64,000 nt of DNA from the NCBI RefSeq assembly GCF_025809055.1, contig NZ_CP075529.1:3273501-3337500 (forward strand), given 5' to 3'. The notes below the pieces were generated by a model. That model ran no database searches, had not been told where the DNA came from, and was given only the letters and a program-made list of their open reading frames with translations. This DNA comes from Devosia sp. GTDB lineage: Bacteria > Pseudomonadota > Alphaproteobacteria > Rhizobiales > Devosiaceae. The position numbers and the translations under genes are program-made. Positions 37,370-45,881 of the stretch are shown here, one piece after another. Within the stretch, counting starts at the first letter, position 1. The number at the start of each line of letters is the position of its first letter.

Positions 37370-38788
37370 ATGACCCAGCCAGCCCATCTGCATCCAGAGC
37401 GTCTTTTCCCCGCATCCGAACCGGCGCGGTCCATCGCGCGCGAGCTCTATCCCCTGGTTCGCGACCTGCCCATCGTCAGCCCCCACGGCCATACCGATCC
37501 GGCCTGGTTTGCGCAGAACGAGCGGTTCTCGACGCCGACCGCCCTGTTCCTGACGCCGGACCACTACGTACTGCGCATGCTGCGCAGCCGCGGCATCAGC
37601 TACGATGCGCTGGCCATTCCCCGCAAGGATGGCGGAAAAATCGAGACCGACGGCCGCGCTGCCTGGCGCCTCTTTGCCGCCAATTACCACCTTTTTGCCG
37701 GCACCCCCTCCAAGACCTGGGTAGATCATTCGCTCCATGCCGTCTTCGGCATCACCGAGGAACTGTCGGCGGTCACCGCCGACGCCATTTACGACGCCAT
37801 CGATGCCAAATTAGGCACACCCGACCTATTGCCGCGCGCCATGCTTGATCGCTTCAAGGTCGAGGTGATCACCACCACCGAATTTGCCCTCGATGCCCTG
37901 CCGCACCATCATTCCATGGAGGCCGATGGCTATCTGGGGCGCGTGCGCACCACCTATCGGCCCGATGACGTGACCAATCCCGAGCGCGCCGGCTGGATCG
38001 ACCGCATCCGCGAATTTGCTGATCTGACGGGCGAGGACGTGACCCGCTGGGACGGGCTGATGAATGCCCATCGCAAGCGCCGCGAATTTTTCCGCCGTTT
38101 CGGCGCCGTCGCCACCGACCACGGCGTGCCCACCGCACAGACGGCCGACCTGGCCCCGGTCGAAAAGCAGGCCCTGCTGGACCGGCTGATGGGCGGCCAA
38201 TACAGCCCCGAGGACGCCGATCTGTTCCGCGCACAGATGATGACCGAAATGGCCATGCTGGCGGTCGAGGATGGCCTGGTCATGCAGTTGCATGCCGGCG
38301 CCCGCCGCAATACCGATCCGCAGCTTCTGGCCGAGCGGGGCGCCGATCTCGGCGCCGATATTCCCAGCCGCGTCAATTATGTCGATGGCCTGCAGCCGCT
38401 GTTGGCGCGCTACGGCAATGAGCCGAACCTGCGCCTCATCATGTTCACTCTCGACGAGACCAATTATGCGCGCGAGCTGGCGCCCATGGCCGGGTTCTGG
38501 CCGAGCCTGCTCATCGGCCCGCCCTGGTGGTTCCACGATAGCCCGCAGGGCATCCGCCGCTATCTCGACCAGGTTGTCGAAACCGCCGGCTTCTACAATC
38601 TCGCCGGCTTCAACGACGATACCCGCGCACTGCTTTCCATTCCCGCCCGCCACGACGTCTGGCGGCGCGAGGTCTGTGGTTTCCTCGGCCGGTGGGTCGG
38701 CGAAAACCGGCTGAGCAGGCGTTCCGCCGAGGAAATCGCCCGGCACCTCAGCTACCAGGCCGCCAAGGACGCCTACCGAATCAAGTGA
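37370..38788 (+). CDS. uxaC: Glucuronate isomerase
   Basis: A 472-residue amidohydrolase-fold enzyme converting D-glucuronate to fructuronate and D-galacturonate to tagaturonate. The metal motif PHGHTDPAWFA is near the N-terminus; LHAGARRNTD and the FNDDTRA block near the C-terminus are family-specific. The ATG at 37370 fits usual family length (~470); the longer frame from 37325 adds 15 residues and neither has a good ribosome site. No other hexuronate genes are adjacent, so its regulon is dispersed. Confidence 0.94.
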   Translation: MTQPAHLHPERLFPASEPARSIARELYPLVRDLPIVSPHGHTDPAWFAQNERFSTPTALFLTPDHYVLRMLRSRGISYDALAIPRKDGGKIETDGRAAWRLFAANYHLFAGTPSKTWVDHSLHAVFGITEELSAVTADAIYDAIDAKLGTPDLLPRAMLDRFKVEVITTTEFALDALPHHHSMEADGYLGRVRTTYRPDDVTNPERAGWIDRIREFADLTGEDVTRWDGLMNAHRKRREFFRRFGAVATDHGVPTAQTADLAPVEKQALLDRLMGGQYSPEDADLFRAQMMTEMAMLAVEDGLVMQLHAGARRNTDPQLLAERGADLGADIPSRVNYVDGLQPLLARYGNEPNLRLIMFTLDETNYARELAPMAGFWPSLLIGPPWWFHDSPQGIRRYLDQVVETAGFYNLAGFNDDTRALLSIPARHDVWRREVCGFLGRWVGENRLSRRSAEEIARHLSYQAAKDAYRIK

Positions 38789-38811
38789 ACGGATGCCGTT
38801 CCAACCGCAAA

Positions 38812-38840
38812 TGTCACCCCGGCGAAGGCCGGGGTCCATG
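38812..38840. repeat. Short palindromic repeat (CCCCGGC type)
   Basis: CCCCGGC-GAAG-GCCGGGG with flank TCA...TCCA, in the gap after uxaC. It resembles the dispersed 'TCATTCCCGCGAAAGCGGGAA' repeats at 49182 and 59412. Confidence 0.6.
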
Positions 38841-39007
38841 TCCGGCTGTCTGGTTGCGCGACGACGGAAATTGTCCCGTCAAACTGGATCGTCGCGCGGC
38901 GGCATCTGGTGTCCATAAGCGCGTGCAACACCACAGTTTCATCACCTTCTCGCGCCATTCCCCACAGAACCGTCGAATCGCTTCCCGGCTTCTGCTCTAA
39001 TGGCGCC

Positions 39008-39859
39008 ATGATGAATCAGTCTCCCGTCGAAACGGCGCTCAGCCGCGCCCTCATCCGCTGGTCGCTGACCAAGTCCACGCCGGTGGCGGAAACGCCGCGC
39101 AGCTGGATATTCCGGGTCGAGCAGAACGGCCGCAATTTTGCGGCCCTCAAGATCCTCAAGCCGGTCGTTGCCGAGGAGGAGGGCAGGGGCTCGCGCCTCC
39201 TGCAATGGTATGGCGGTGATGGCGCCGCCACCGTTTTCGACATGCACGGCGATACCATTTTCATGGAATGGCTCGATGGCGGCACCCTGGGCGATCCGGT
39301 GCGGGCCGGGCGTGACGACGAAGGCACCATCGCCCTGGCCTCGGTGATTGCGAGCCTGCATCGGCCCCGCGAGGGCGAATTGCCCGAACTGCAGCCTTTG
39401 CGCGAGCGTTTCCAGCCTCTGTTCGATACCGATGTGCGCGCCTGGCCGCATACGGCCCGCGATCTTTATGCGCGCGCCTCCGGCATTGCCCTCAAGCTCT
39501 TCGACCGCCCCACCGCGCAGGTGCCCCTGCATGGCGATCTGCATCATGACAATGTTCTGAGTTCCGATCGGGGCTGGCTGGCCATCGACCCCAAGGGCCT
39601 GCTGGGCGACCCCAGCTACGACCTGGCCAATATCTTCATCAATCCGGTCCGGGCCAACAACATGGCCGCCGATCCGCAGCGCATTGCCGCGCGCGCCGAT
39701 ATCCTGAGCCAGCGGCTCGGTTACCCGCGCAAGCGCATGTTGGGCTGGGCGGCCGCTCATGCCGCGCTGGCCGCCTGCTGGGAACTGGCCGACGAACAAC
39801 CGATCACCGCCCTCCTGGCCTGCCTGCCCAATCTCCTCAGCGCTTACGATCAGGCCTAG
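39008..39859 (+). CDS. Aminoglycoside/hydroxyurea antibiotic kinase family protein
   Basis: A 283-residue kinase-fold protein of the APH(6)/hydroxyurea resistance kinase family. The catalytic motif LHGDLHHDNVL contains the Asp base and metal Asn, followed by WLAIDPKGLLGDPSYDLANIFINP, the strongest family signature. The N-lobe Lys is in FAALKILKP. Members phosphorylate streptomycin or hydroxyurea, but many chromosomal ones have no proven drug substrate. No mobile element is near, so this looks like a resident gene. The following lipoprotein gene is three bases away. Confidence 0.85.
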   Translation: MMNQSPVETALSRALIRWSLTKSTPVAETPRSWIFRVEQNGRNFAALKILKPVVAEEEGRGSRLLQWYGGDGAATVFDMHGDTIFMEWLDGGTLGDPVRAGRDDEGTIALASVIASLHRPREGELPELQPLRERFQPLFDTDVRAWPHTARDLYARASGIALKLFDRPTAQVPLHGDLHHDNVLSSDRGWLAIDPKGLLGDPSYDLANIFINPVRANNMAADPQRIAARADILSQRLGYPRKRMLGWAAAHAALAACWELADEQPITALLACLPNLLSAYDQA

Positions 39860-39862
39860 TCC

Positions 39863-40363
39863 ATGTCCCACCCTTCGCGCCGTGCCGTCCTCGTCCTCGG
39901 TGCCGCCGCGCTGCTCTCGGCCTGCTCGGCAACCATTCCGCCGCTCCCCGCCAGCGATGGCCGTCCGGAAAATCTCTCCCGCGAACAGATCGCCACCGCC
40001 ATCAACGCGGTGCGCAGGGCCAATGGCGCGCCGGCCTGGTCCTATAATCCGCAGCTGGAGGCCGCCGCCCGGTCCCAGGCCCGGCTCATGGCCTCAAAGG
40101 ACACCTTGAGCCACGATCTGGGCACCACCCTGCGCGAGCGGGTGACGGCGGCCGGCTATGGTGGCGCGGTGGGCGAAAACGTCGCCAAGGGCTATCAGAA
40201 CCTGCCGCATGTCATCGAGGGCTGGCTCGGCTCACAGGGCCATCGCAATACGCTGCTGTCCCCGAAATTTACCGAGTTTGGCCTGGCTGTCGCCCGCACC
40301 AGCTCGGGCAAGCTCTACTGGGCGCTGATCGCCGGCGGTTCATTCCAGGCCTGGGTCAACTAG
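39863..40363 (+). CDS. CAP/SCP-domain lipoprotein
   Basis: A 166-residue exported lipoprotein with lipobox LLSAC (Cys21) after a twin-arginine-like start (SRRAVLVLG). The CAP domain (cysteine-rich secretory/antigen 5/PR-1 fold) spans ~45-160; its cavity residues are in QARLMASKDTLSHDLG, GENVAKGY and the WLGSQGHRNTLLSPKFTEFGLAV block. Bacterial CAP proteins are widely secreted and mostly of unknown activity. It lies three bases after the antibiotic-kinase-like gene. Confidence 0.88.
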   Translation: MSHPSRRAVLVLGAAALLSACSATIPPLPASDGRPENLSREQIATAINAVRRANGAPAWSYNPQLEAAARSQARLMASKDTLSHDLGTTLRERVTAAGYGGAVGENVAKGYQNLPHVIEGWLGSQGHRNTLLSPKFTEFGLAVARTSSGKLYWALIAGGSFQAWVN

Positions 40364-40400
40364 CCGCGAGCCATCACATCGCACCGCCCCGCCGGCTCCA

Positions 40401-40448
40401 TCGCCCCCTCTCCCCTCAGGGGAGAGGGACGGGGTGAGGGGTGAAAGC
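40401..40448. repeat. GC-rich palindromic repeat, CCCCTC/GAGGGG family
   Basis: A hairpin built on CTCCCCT-CA-GGGGAG with flank GACGGGGTGAGGGGTGAAAG, in the gap between convergent genes. The same unit recurs near 44072 and 53546. Confidence 0.75.
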
Positions 40449-40483
40449 CCCTCAGTCACTACAATTCTGGCCGCAAGCTCAGG

Positions 40484-41236
40484 TCATGCCAAACCAGAGT
40501 TCGCAACTCGCCCAAAGACCAGCACCGTTTCGACATTGCCGTCGCCCCCGGCAATAGGCGAGGTCACGGCCTTCCTGAGAGCAAATCCCTCCGCGGCCAT
40601 GAAGGCGATGACATCCTCACGCGCCCGCATGCTGGCGTCGGCATCGCTGACAATACCGCCCTTGCCGACAAAGTCCCGGCCCACCTCGAATTGCGGCTTG
40701 AACAGCACCACCGCCTCCGCCGCCGGACCGCACAGCGCCAGCGGCGCTTTCAAGACCTTGGTGACCGACACGAAGCTGATATCGGACACCAGAAGGTCGA
40801 CCGCTTCGGCAATGATGGCGCGATCGAGGTCTCGCGCATTGGTGCCCTCGAGGCTGATGACGCGCTCGTTCTGGCGCAGGCTCTGGTGCAATTGGTCGTG
40901 CCCGACATCCACCGCATAGACCTTGGCCGCGCCGCGCTCCAGCAGCACCTGGGTAAAGCCACCGGTCGAGGAGCCCACATCCAGGCACACCCGCCCCGCG
41001 ACGTCGATGGCTCCGGCATCGAGCCCGGCAATAAGCTTCAGCGCCGCCCGCGAGACATAGCCAGCGGCAGGGTCGGCCAGTGTCAGGCTGTCCTCTGCGC
41101 TCACCATCTGGTTTGGCTTGCGCGCCGGCATGCCATTGACGCTCACCGTGCCGCGCAGGATGGCGTCGCGGGCCCGGGCGCGGCTCGGCATCAGGCCCTT
41201 TTGCTCCAGCATCAGGTCCAGCCGGATACGGCTCAC
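40484..41236 (-). CDS. tlyA: TlyA-family rRNA methyltransferase
   Basis: A 250-residue protein: S4 RNA-binding domain in the first ~60 residues (RLDLMLEQKGLMPSRARARDAILRGTVSVNG) and an FtsJ-type methyltransferase domain (LDVGSSTGGFTQVLLERGAAKVYAVDVG). The catalytic Lys-Asp-Lys-Glu set includes Lys64 region SRAALKL and FKPQFE. TlyA 2'-O-methylates rRNA and in some bacteria also shows haemolysin-like effects. Start GTG overlaps the SCO1 stop by four bases. Confidence 0.9.
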   Translation of the reverse strand: MSRIRLDLMLEQKGLMPSRARARDAILRGTVSVNGMPARKPNQMVSAEDSLTLADPAAGYVSRAALKLIAGLDAGAIDVAGRVCLDVGSSTGGFTQVLLERGAAKVYAVDVGHDQLHQSLRQNERVISLEGTNARDLDRAIIAEAVDLLVSDISFVSVTKVLKAPLALCGPAAEAVVLFKPQFEVGRDFVGKGGIVSDADASMRAREDVIAFMAAEGFALRKAVTSPIAGGDGNVETVLVFGRVANSGLA

Positions 41237-41832
41237 CCCTCGACCAGCCTTTTGACCTTCGCCAACGCCGTCTCGCTGGCCTCTTCATAGGCGATGGTGC
41301 CCTGGAATGTGCCATCGGCTCGGATCAGGAAGGTGAGGGCGGTATGGTCGACGAGGTAGAACTCGCTGTCCACGTCACCAGACTTTTCCGAGAACACGCC
41401 GAACGCGGCCTTGGCGGCATCGGTCTGGGCCGTGTCGCCGACCAGCCCGATAATGCTGGGGTCAAACCCCTCGACATAGGCTTTGACCGCTTCGAGCGTG
41501 TCGCGCTCCGGGTCGACGGTCACGAAGATGATGCGCAGGTCCTCTGCATCCAGCCCCAGTTGCGCGCGCCAGGCCGTGGTTTCGGCCAGCGTCGTCGGGC
41601 AGACATCGGGGCAGAAGGTAAAGCCGAAGAAGATCAGGCTTGGCTTACCCACCAGGTCGCGCTGCGTAAACGTCCCGCCCTGGGTCGAGGCCAGGGCAAA
41701 TTCCTGCCCGGTGACGCCCAGCGGCCGCTGCGGCGGGCGAAAGGCATAGAGCGCGGTGGCGCCGATGGCGGCCACCACCACCAGCGCCCAGAGGACGATG
41801 CGAAAATTGCGCAGGGCTTTGCTTGCGGCCAT
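41233..41832 (-). CDS. SCO1/SenC-family copper chaperone
   Basis: A 199-residue protein with one N-terminal membrane anchor (FRIVLWALVVVAAIGATALYAF) and a periplasmic thioredoxin-fold domain. Copper ligands are the Cys pair in FCPDVCP and a downstream His (VDHTALTFLI). SCO proteins load CuA of cytochrome oxidase. The gene lies between xseB and tlyA with a five-base gap and a four-base overlap. The start ATG is at 41832; the longer frame runs into xseB. Confidence 0.9.
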   Translation of the reverse strand: MAASKALRNFRIVLWALVVVAAIGATALYAFRPPQRPLGVTGQEFALASTQGGTFTQRDLVGKPSLIFFGFTFCPDVCPTTLAETTAWRAQLGLDAEDLRIIFVTVDPERDTLEAVKAYVEGFDPSIIGLVGDTAQTDAAKAAFGVFSEKSGDVDSEFYLVDHTALTFLIRADGTFQGTIAYEEASETALAKVKRLVEG

Positions 41833-41837
41833 CGGGA

Positions 41838-42089
41838 CTAGTTCGCGTCCAGCGGTTCGGTGCCGGTGGCCTTGCCGTCGCGGCTCAGCGTGATCTTTTC
41901 GATCCGGGCTTCCGCCGTCTTGAGCAGCATTTCGCAATGTGCCTTCAGCGCTTCGCCGCGCTCATAGATGGCGATGGATTCGGCCAGCGGCGCCCGCCCG
42001 CTTTCCAGCTTCTGCACGATCTGTTCGAGTTGCTCCAGCGCTGCCTCGAAGCTCAGCGATTTCACGTCATCTTGTGCAGTTTCGGCCAT
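41838..42089 (-). CDS. xseB: Exodeoxyribonuclease VII small subunit
   Basis: An 83-residue coiled-coil protein: SFEAALEQLEQIVQKLESGRAPLAESIAIYERGEALKAHCEMLL is the XseB family block. It binds the large nuclease subunit XseA, which is not in this window. GAGG lies about ten bases before the ATG. First of a cluster with SCO1 and tlyA. Confidence 0.94.
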   Translation of the reverse strand: MAETAQDDVKSLSFEAALEQLEQIVQKLESGRAPLAESIAIYERGEALKAHCEMLLKTAEARIEKITLSRDGKATGTEPLDAN

Positions 42090-42114
42090 GCGTCGCCTCG
42101 TCCGGAATAGTGTT

Positions 42115-43041
42115 TCAGCCGTTGAGCAGTCTGGCCACGTGGTGCCGCGCGCCGCTCGCCAGGCCCCTGAGGTCATAGCCACCTTCGAGCAGGGACACAA
42201 TGCGGTTGGCGCAACAGCGCCCGGCCACGTCCATCAACTTCCCGGTGACCCAGGCAAAGTCGGCGTCGACCCATTCCAATTGCGCCAGCGGGTCGCGATG
42301 ATGGGCGTCGAACCCGGCCGAAATCAGCAGCAGATCGGGCGAAAAGCGCTCCAGCGCCGGCAGGATGAGATCGTCATAGGCCGCGCGCATGGCCTCGCCG
42401 CCGCTATGAGCGGGCAGGGCGGCGTTGACGATATTGCCGACCCCGGTCTCGCTCGGATCGCCCGTACCGGGATAAAGCGGCATCTGGTGGCTCGAGGCAT
42501 AAAAAACGTTTGGATCGTCCTTGAAAATGTCCTGCGTGCCATTGCCGTGATGCACGTCGAAATCGACGATGGCCACCCGCTCGGCGCCATATTTGCGCTG
42601 GGCCTCGCGCGCCACCACCGCAATCGTATTGACCAGGCAAAAGCCCATCGGCGTGGCGGCTTCGGCATGGTGCCCCGGCGGGCGGATGGCGCAAAAGGCA
42701 TTGTCCGCTTCCCCGAGCAGCACCGCATCGAGCCCGGCCAGGGCCCCGCCGAGCCCGGTGGCCACTACTTCCAGCGATCCATCGGAGATAAAGGTATCGC
42801 CGTCGATCTGTCCGATGCCCTCGGCGGGCCGGGCGTCGCGCAGACGCGCCATATAGCTGGCATCGTGGACCAGTTCGGCCAGGGTAATGTCGCCAAAAGG
42901 TGCATTGCGGCGGAGCAGGCGATCAAAATCGCCGCCACGCAATCCGTCCTCGACCGCCCGGATGCGATCGGCCCGCTCGGGGTGACCCTGCGGCGTCTGG
43001 TGATCGGCAAAATTGGTCTGGCTGACCAGGAGCGTCGTCAC
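42115..43041 (-). CDS. Histone deacetylase-family (AcuC/class II-like) amidohydrolase
   Basis: A 308-residue zinc-dependent deacetylase-fold enzyme. RPPGHHAE contains the His pair, VDFDVHHGNGTQDIF carries zinc Asp and His ligands, GFDAHHRDP the second Asp, and LLEGGYDL the C-terminal block. Bacterial members remove acetyl groups from polyamines, acetoin-pathway proteins or other small amides. The start is GTG with GGAG upstream. It is 26 bp before xseB on the same strand, a gene pairing common in Rhizobiales. Confidence 0.92.
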   Translation of the reverse strand: MTTLLVSQTNFADHQTPQGHPERADRIRAVEDGLRGGDFDRLLRRNAPFGDITLAELVHDASYMARLRDARPAEGIGQIDGDTFISDGSLEVVATGLGGALAGLDAVLLGEADNAFCAIRPPGHHAEAATPMGFCLVNTIAVVAREAQRKYGAERVAIVDFDVHHGNGTQDIFKDDPNVFYASSHQMPLYPGTGDPSETGVGNIVNAALPAHSGGEAMRAAYDDLILPALERFSPDLLLISAGFDAHHRDPLAQLEWVDADFAWVTGKLMDVAGRCCANRIVSLLEGGYDLRGLASGARHHVARLLNG

Positions 43042-43105
43042 GGGCAGTTCTCCGCCTTCCTCGTTCCGTCTTGACGCGGGCCGGGCCTGTTGTCAAACAC
43101 CGCCC

Positions 43106-44044
43106 ATGACCGCGCCCCAAGCCATGACCATCGACGATGCCGCCACGCTGCTGCGGGCCGGCAGGCTCGTGGCCTTCCCTACCGAGACCGTTTACGGGCT
43201 GGGGGCAGACGCCACCAATCCCGATGCGGTGCTGTCGATTTACGAAACCAAGGGCCGTCCGCGCTTCAATCCGCTCATCGTCCATTGCGCCGATCTTGCC
43301 ATGGCCGAACGATTGGCCGACGTTCCGGACCTGGCCCGGCGCCTGGCCGAACGCTTCTGGCCCGGCCCCCTCAGCATCGTCCTGCCGTTGCGCCCCGGCC
43401 ATGGCCTTGCCGATATTGCCACCGCCGGGCTCGATACCGTGGCCCTGCGGGTGCCCGATCATCCTCTGGCTCAGGCGCTGCTGCGTGCCACCGGTCGTCC
43501 GTTGGCCGCGCCGTCGGCCAATCCATCGGGCAAACTGTCACCCACCACGGCCGAGCAGGTTCGGCGTGGATTTTCCGGCGCCGTGCCGGTGCTCGACGGG
43601 GGGCCATGCCGGGCAGGGGTGGAATCCACCATCATCGCCATCCATGGCACGCAGCTCGTCCAACTGCGCGCCGGGGCCGTGCCGCGCGAAGAAATCGCCC
43701 TTGCCATGAGCATGGATGTGGCCCAGGCCGAGGCCGATGCGGAGATCGCCGCTCCCGGCATGTTGCTGAGCCACTATGCGCCCAATGCCCGGCTGCGGCT
43801 CGATACGACGCCCATGCCGGGCGAAGCCTATCTCGCCTTCGGTACACCGGCCCCGCACAACAGCCACATGCGCAACCTGTCCGAAACCGGCGACCTGCGC
43901 GAAGCGGCCCGCAATCTCTTTGCCATGCTGCATGAGCTGGATGCCACCGACACCCCGATGATCGCCGTCGCCCCCATTCCCGAAACCGGTCTCGGCGAAG
44001 CCATCAACGACCGCCTCCGCCGCGCCGCCGCCCCGCGAACCTAG
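43106..44044 (+). CDS. L-threonylcarbamoyladenylate synthase (Sua5/YwlC type)
   Basis: A 312-residue protein making threonylcarbamoyl-AMP for the t6A37 tRNA modification. The YrdC domain is residues ~5-190 (FPTETVYGLGADATN, KGRPRFNPLIVH, WPGPLSIVL, APSANPSGKLSPTTAEQV, STIIA). The Sua5 C-terminal domain follows after a linker with APGMLLSHYAPNA, so it is the long Sua5 form, not the short TsaC form. Start ATG 43106 gives the usual N-terminus. Divergent from the deacetylase-like gene. Confidence 0.93.
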   Translation: MTAPQAMTIDDAATLLRAGRLVAFPTETVYGLGADATNPDAVLSIYETKGRPRFNPLIVHCADLAMAERLADVPDLARRLAERFWPGPLSIVLPLRPGHGLADIATAGLDTVALRVPDHPLAQALLRATGRPLAAPSANPSGKLSPTTAEQVRRGFSGAVPVLDGGPCRAGVESTIIAIHGTQLVQLRAGAVPREEIALAMSMDVAQAEADAEIAAPGMLLSHYAPNARLRLDTTPMPGEAYLAFGTPAPHNSHMRNLSETGDLREAARNLFAMLHELDATDTPMIAVAPIPETGLGEAINDRLRRAAAPRT

Positions 44045-44071
44045 CGTGTTTCACCGCGAACCATGTTAACG

Positions 44072-44117
44072 GCCCCCTCGCCCCTCCGGGGAGAGGGCCG
44101 GGGTGAGGGGTGAAAGC
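44072..44117. repeat. GC-rich palindromic repeat, CCCCTC/GAGGGG family
   Basis: CCCCTCGCCCCTCCGGGGAG... with the same flank GGGGTGAGGGGTGAAAG as the unit at 40401. It lies between the convergent Sua5 and DnaJ-like genes. Confidence 0.75.
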
Positions 44118-44136
44118 CACAGGCTACGGCCGAAAA

Positions 44137-45087
44137 TCAGTCCCGCACCGGATAAGGCTTCTGGTCGCGCATGAATCGCGCCAGCGCTTCGAGGTCGGCA
44201 TCCCCGCCCGGTGGCAACACCACGCGGACATTGACGTAGAGATCGCCCTCGCCATAGAGGCCCTTGCCCTTGAGGCGCAGCGCCTTGGCCGTATCGACGC
44301 CGGGCGGCAGGTTCAGTTCCACCGGCCCATCGAGTGTCGGCACGCGCACCTTGGCACCCAGCACCGCCTCATAGAGGGTCACCGGCACGTCGGTGCGGAT
44401 ATCCTGCCCGTCGCGGCGGAAGCTTTTCGATTTCTCGAACTTCACCGTCACCAGCGCGTCGCCCGGCTCGCCGAACGGGCCCGGCGAACCCTGGCCCTTG
44501 AGCCGGATCTGCTGGCCTTCCTGCACCTTGTCGGGCAGCTTGACATTGAGCACCTTGCCGCTGGGCATCCGCACCGGCACCGAGGCGGCCTTGTGGGCGT
44601 CCTCGAGCGATACCGCGACATTGACGACGATATCCTCGCCCTTGCCCGCGCGCGCGCTGGCCCCGGCGCCACCTGCCGCGGTCCCGGCAAAGGGGTCCCA
44701 TTGGGCCCCGCCAGTGCTGCGCGCACCGCCGCGTGGTTGTCCGCCAAACCCGCTCATGAATTCCTTGAGGATATCCTCGGCCGAGAACCCGCCCGCCCCG
44801 GCTCCGGGCCGCGCGCCCCGGCTCGCCCCGCCAAAGCCGCCATTGCCGAAACCGGCAAAACGCGGATTGCCCTCGGCGTCGATTTCGCCGCGGTCGAATT
44901 GCCCGCGCTTTTCGGCGTCGTTGAGCAGGTCATAGGCATGGGTCGCCTCGGCAAACTTGCCGTGCGCCGTGGGGTCGTCAGGGTTCTGGTCCGGGTGGTA
45001 CTTCTTGGCCAGCTTGCGATAGGCGGACTTGATGTCCTTTTCGCTTGCGGACCGCGACACCCCGAGGACGGTGTAAGGATCGTGCAT
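44137..45087 (-). CDS. DnaJ/CbpA-like co-chaperone without zinc finger
   Basis: A 316-residue J-protein. The J domain is residues 1-70 with HPD in KKYHPDQNPDD. A Gly-rich region (~80-150) follows, then two C-terminal substrate-binding beta domains (from GEDIVVNVAVSLEDAHKAA). No CxxCxGxG repeats, so it is the class II, CbpA-like type rather than canonical DnaJ. It should stimulate DnaK. Divergent from pdxH with ~110 bp between starts. Confidence 0.92.
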   Translation of the reverse strand: MHDPYTVLGVSRSASEKDIKSAYRKLAKKYHPDQNPDDPTAHGKFAEATHAYDLLNDAEKRGQFDRGEIDAEGNPRFAGFGNGGFGGASRGARPGAGAGGFSAEDILKEFMSGFGGQPRGGARSTGGAQWDPFAGTAAGGAGASARAGKGEDIVVNVAVSLEDAHKAASVPVRMPSGKVLNVKLPDKVQEGQQIRLKGQGSPGPFGEPGDALVTVKFEKSKSFRRDGQDIRTDVPVTLYEAVLGAKVRVPTLDGPVELNLPPGVDTAKALRLKGKGLYGEGDLYVNVRVVLPPGGDADLEALARFMRDQKPYPVRD

Positions 45088-45200
45088 TAGGGTCCAGTCT
45101 TGGTCGTGGGGCGTTGCTCACGCCCATTTTCTGTTCCTATATGGCCACGCACCCCCGCATTGTCCAGTTTGTGGGGGAACCACACGCAGGAATATTGTTC

Positions 45201-45830
45201 ATGCTGCAGACGCTGACCGAACGGCTTTTCGATGATGGCGACCGCACCGGGCTCGATCCCTTCGCCGTGTTCGAGGAATGGTTCGCCCTGGCGCAGGCGG
45301 CCGAGCCCAACGATCCCCATGCCATGGCGCTGGCCAGCGTCGATGAGACCGGCCTGCCCGATGTCCGCATGGTTCTGCTCAATCGCCGCGACGAACGGGG
45401 CGTCTGCTTCTTCACCAACTTCGAGAGCGACAAGGGGCGTCAGCTGCTGGCCAATCCCCAGGCGGCCATGGTCATGCACTGGAAGAGCCTGCGCCGCCAG
45501 GTGCGCATGCGAGGCCCGCTCGAACGGGTCAGCGAGGCCGAAGCCGACGCCTATTTTGCTTCCCGCGCCAAGGGCAGCCGCATTGCCTCGGCGACCTCCA
45601 GGCAATCCCGGCCACTGGCCAGCCGCCAGCAGATGATGGACGAGGTCGCGACATTGACCGCCATGGTCGGGGATGGCGACATGGCGCGGCCGCCGCATTG
45701 GTCGGGCTTCCGCATCGTGCCCACCAGTATCGAATTCTGGAAGGACGGCGAATTTCGCCTGCACGACCGCGTCCGCTTCACCCGCGCCAGCCCCACCGAC
45801 GCCTGGGTGAGTACGCGGCTATACCCCTAG
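45201..45830 (+). CDS. pdxH: Pyridoxamine 5'-phosphate oxidase
   Basis: A 209-residue FMN enzyme that forms pyridoxal 5'-phosphate. FMN-binding blocks are MALASVDETGLPDVRMVLLNRRDERGVCFFTNFESDKGRQL and MVMHWKSLRRQVRMRG; the substrate-binding end is WSGFRIVPTSIEFWKDG...RLHDRVRF. The last residues TRLYP match the family. The ATG at 45201 fits family length; the longer frame from 45138 adds an N-terminus not typical of PdxH. Confidence 0.96.
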   Translation: MLQTLTERLFDDGDRTGLDPFAVFEEWFALAQAAEPNDPHAMALASVDETGLPDVRMVLLNRRDERGVCFFTNFESDKGRQLLANPQAAMVMHWKSLRRQVRMRGPLERVSEAEADAYFASRAKGSRIASATSRQSRPLASRQQMMDEVATLTAMVGDGDMARPPHWSGFRIVPTSIEFWKDGEFRLHDRVRFTRASPTDAWVSTRLYP

Positions 45831-45881
45831 TCCTTCCCAAGCGCCGGGGCCTGCCCTAAAAACGAGGGCAATGGGGGCGGC

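Noticed and set aside
39008..39859. Acquired antibiotic-resistance gene
   Set aside because: Family match is real, but there is no mobile element, composition shift or resistance context; it looks like a resident chromosomal gene with unknown substrate.
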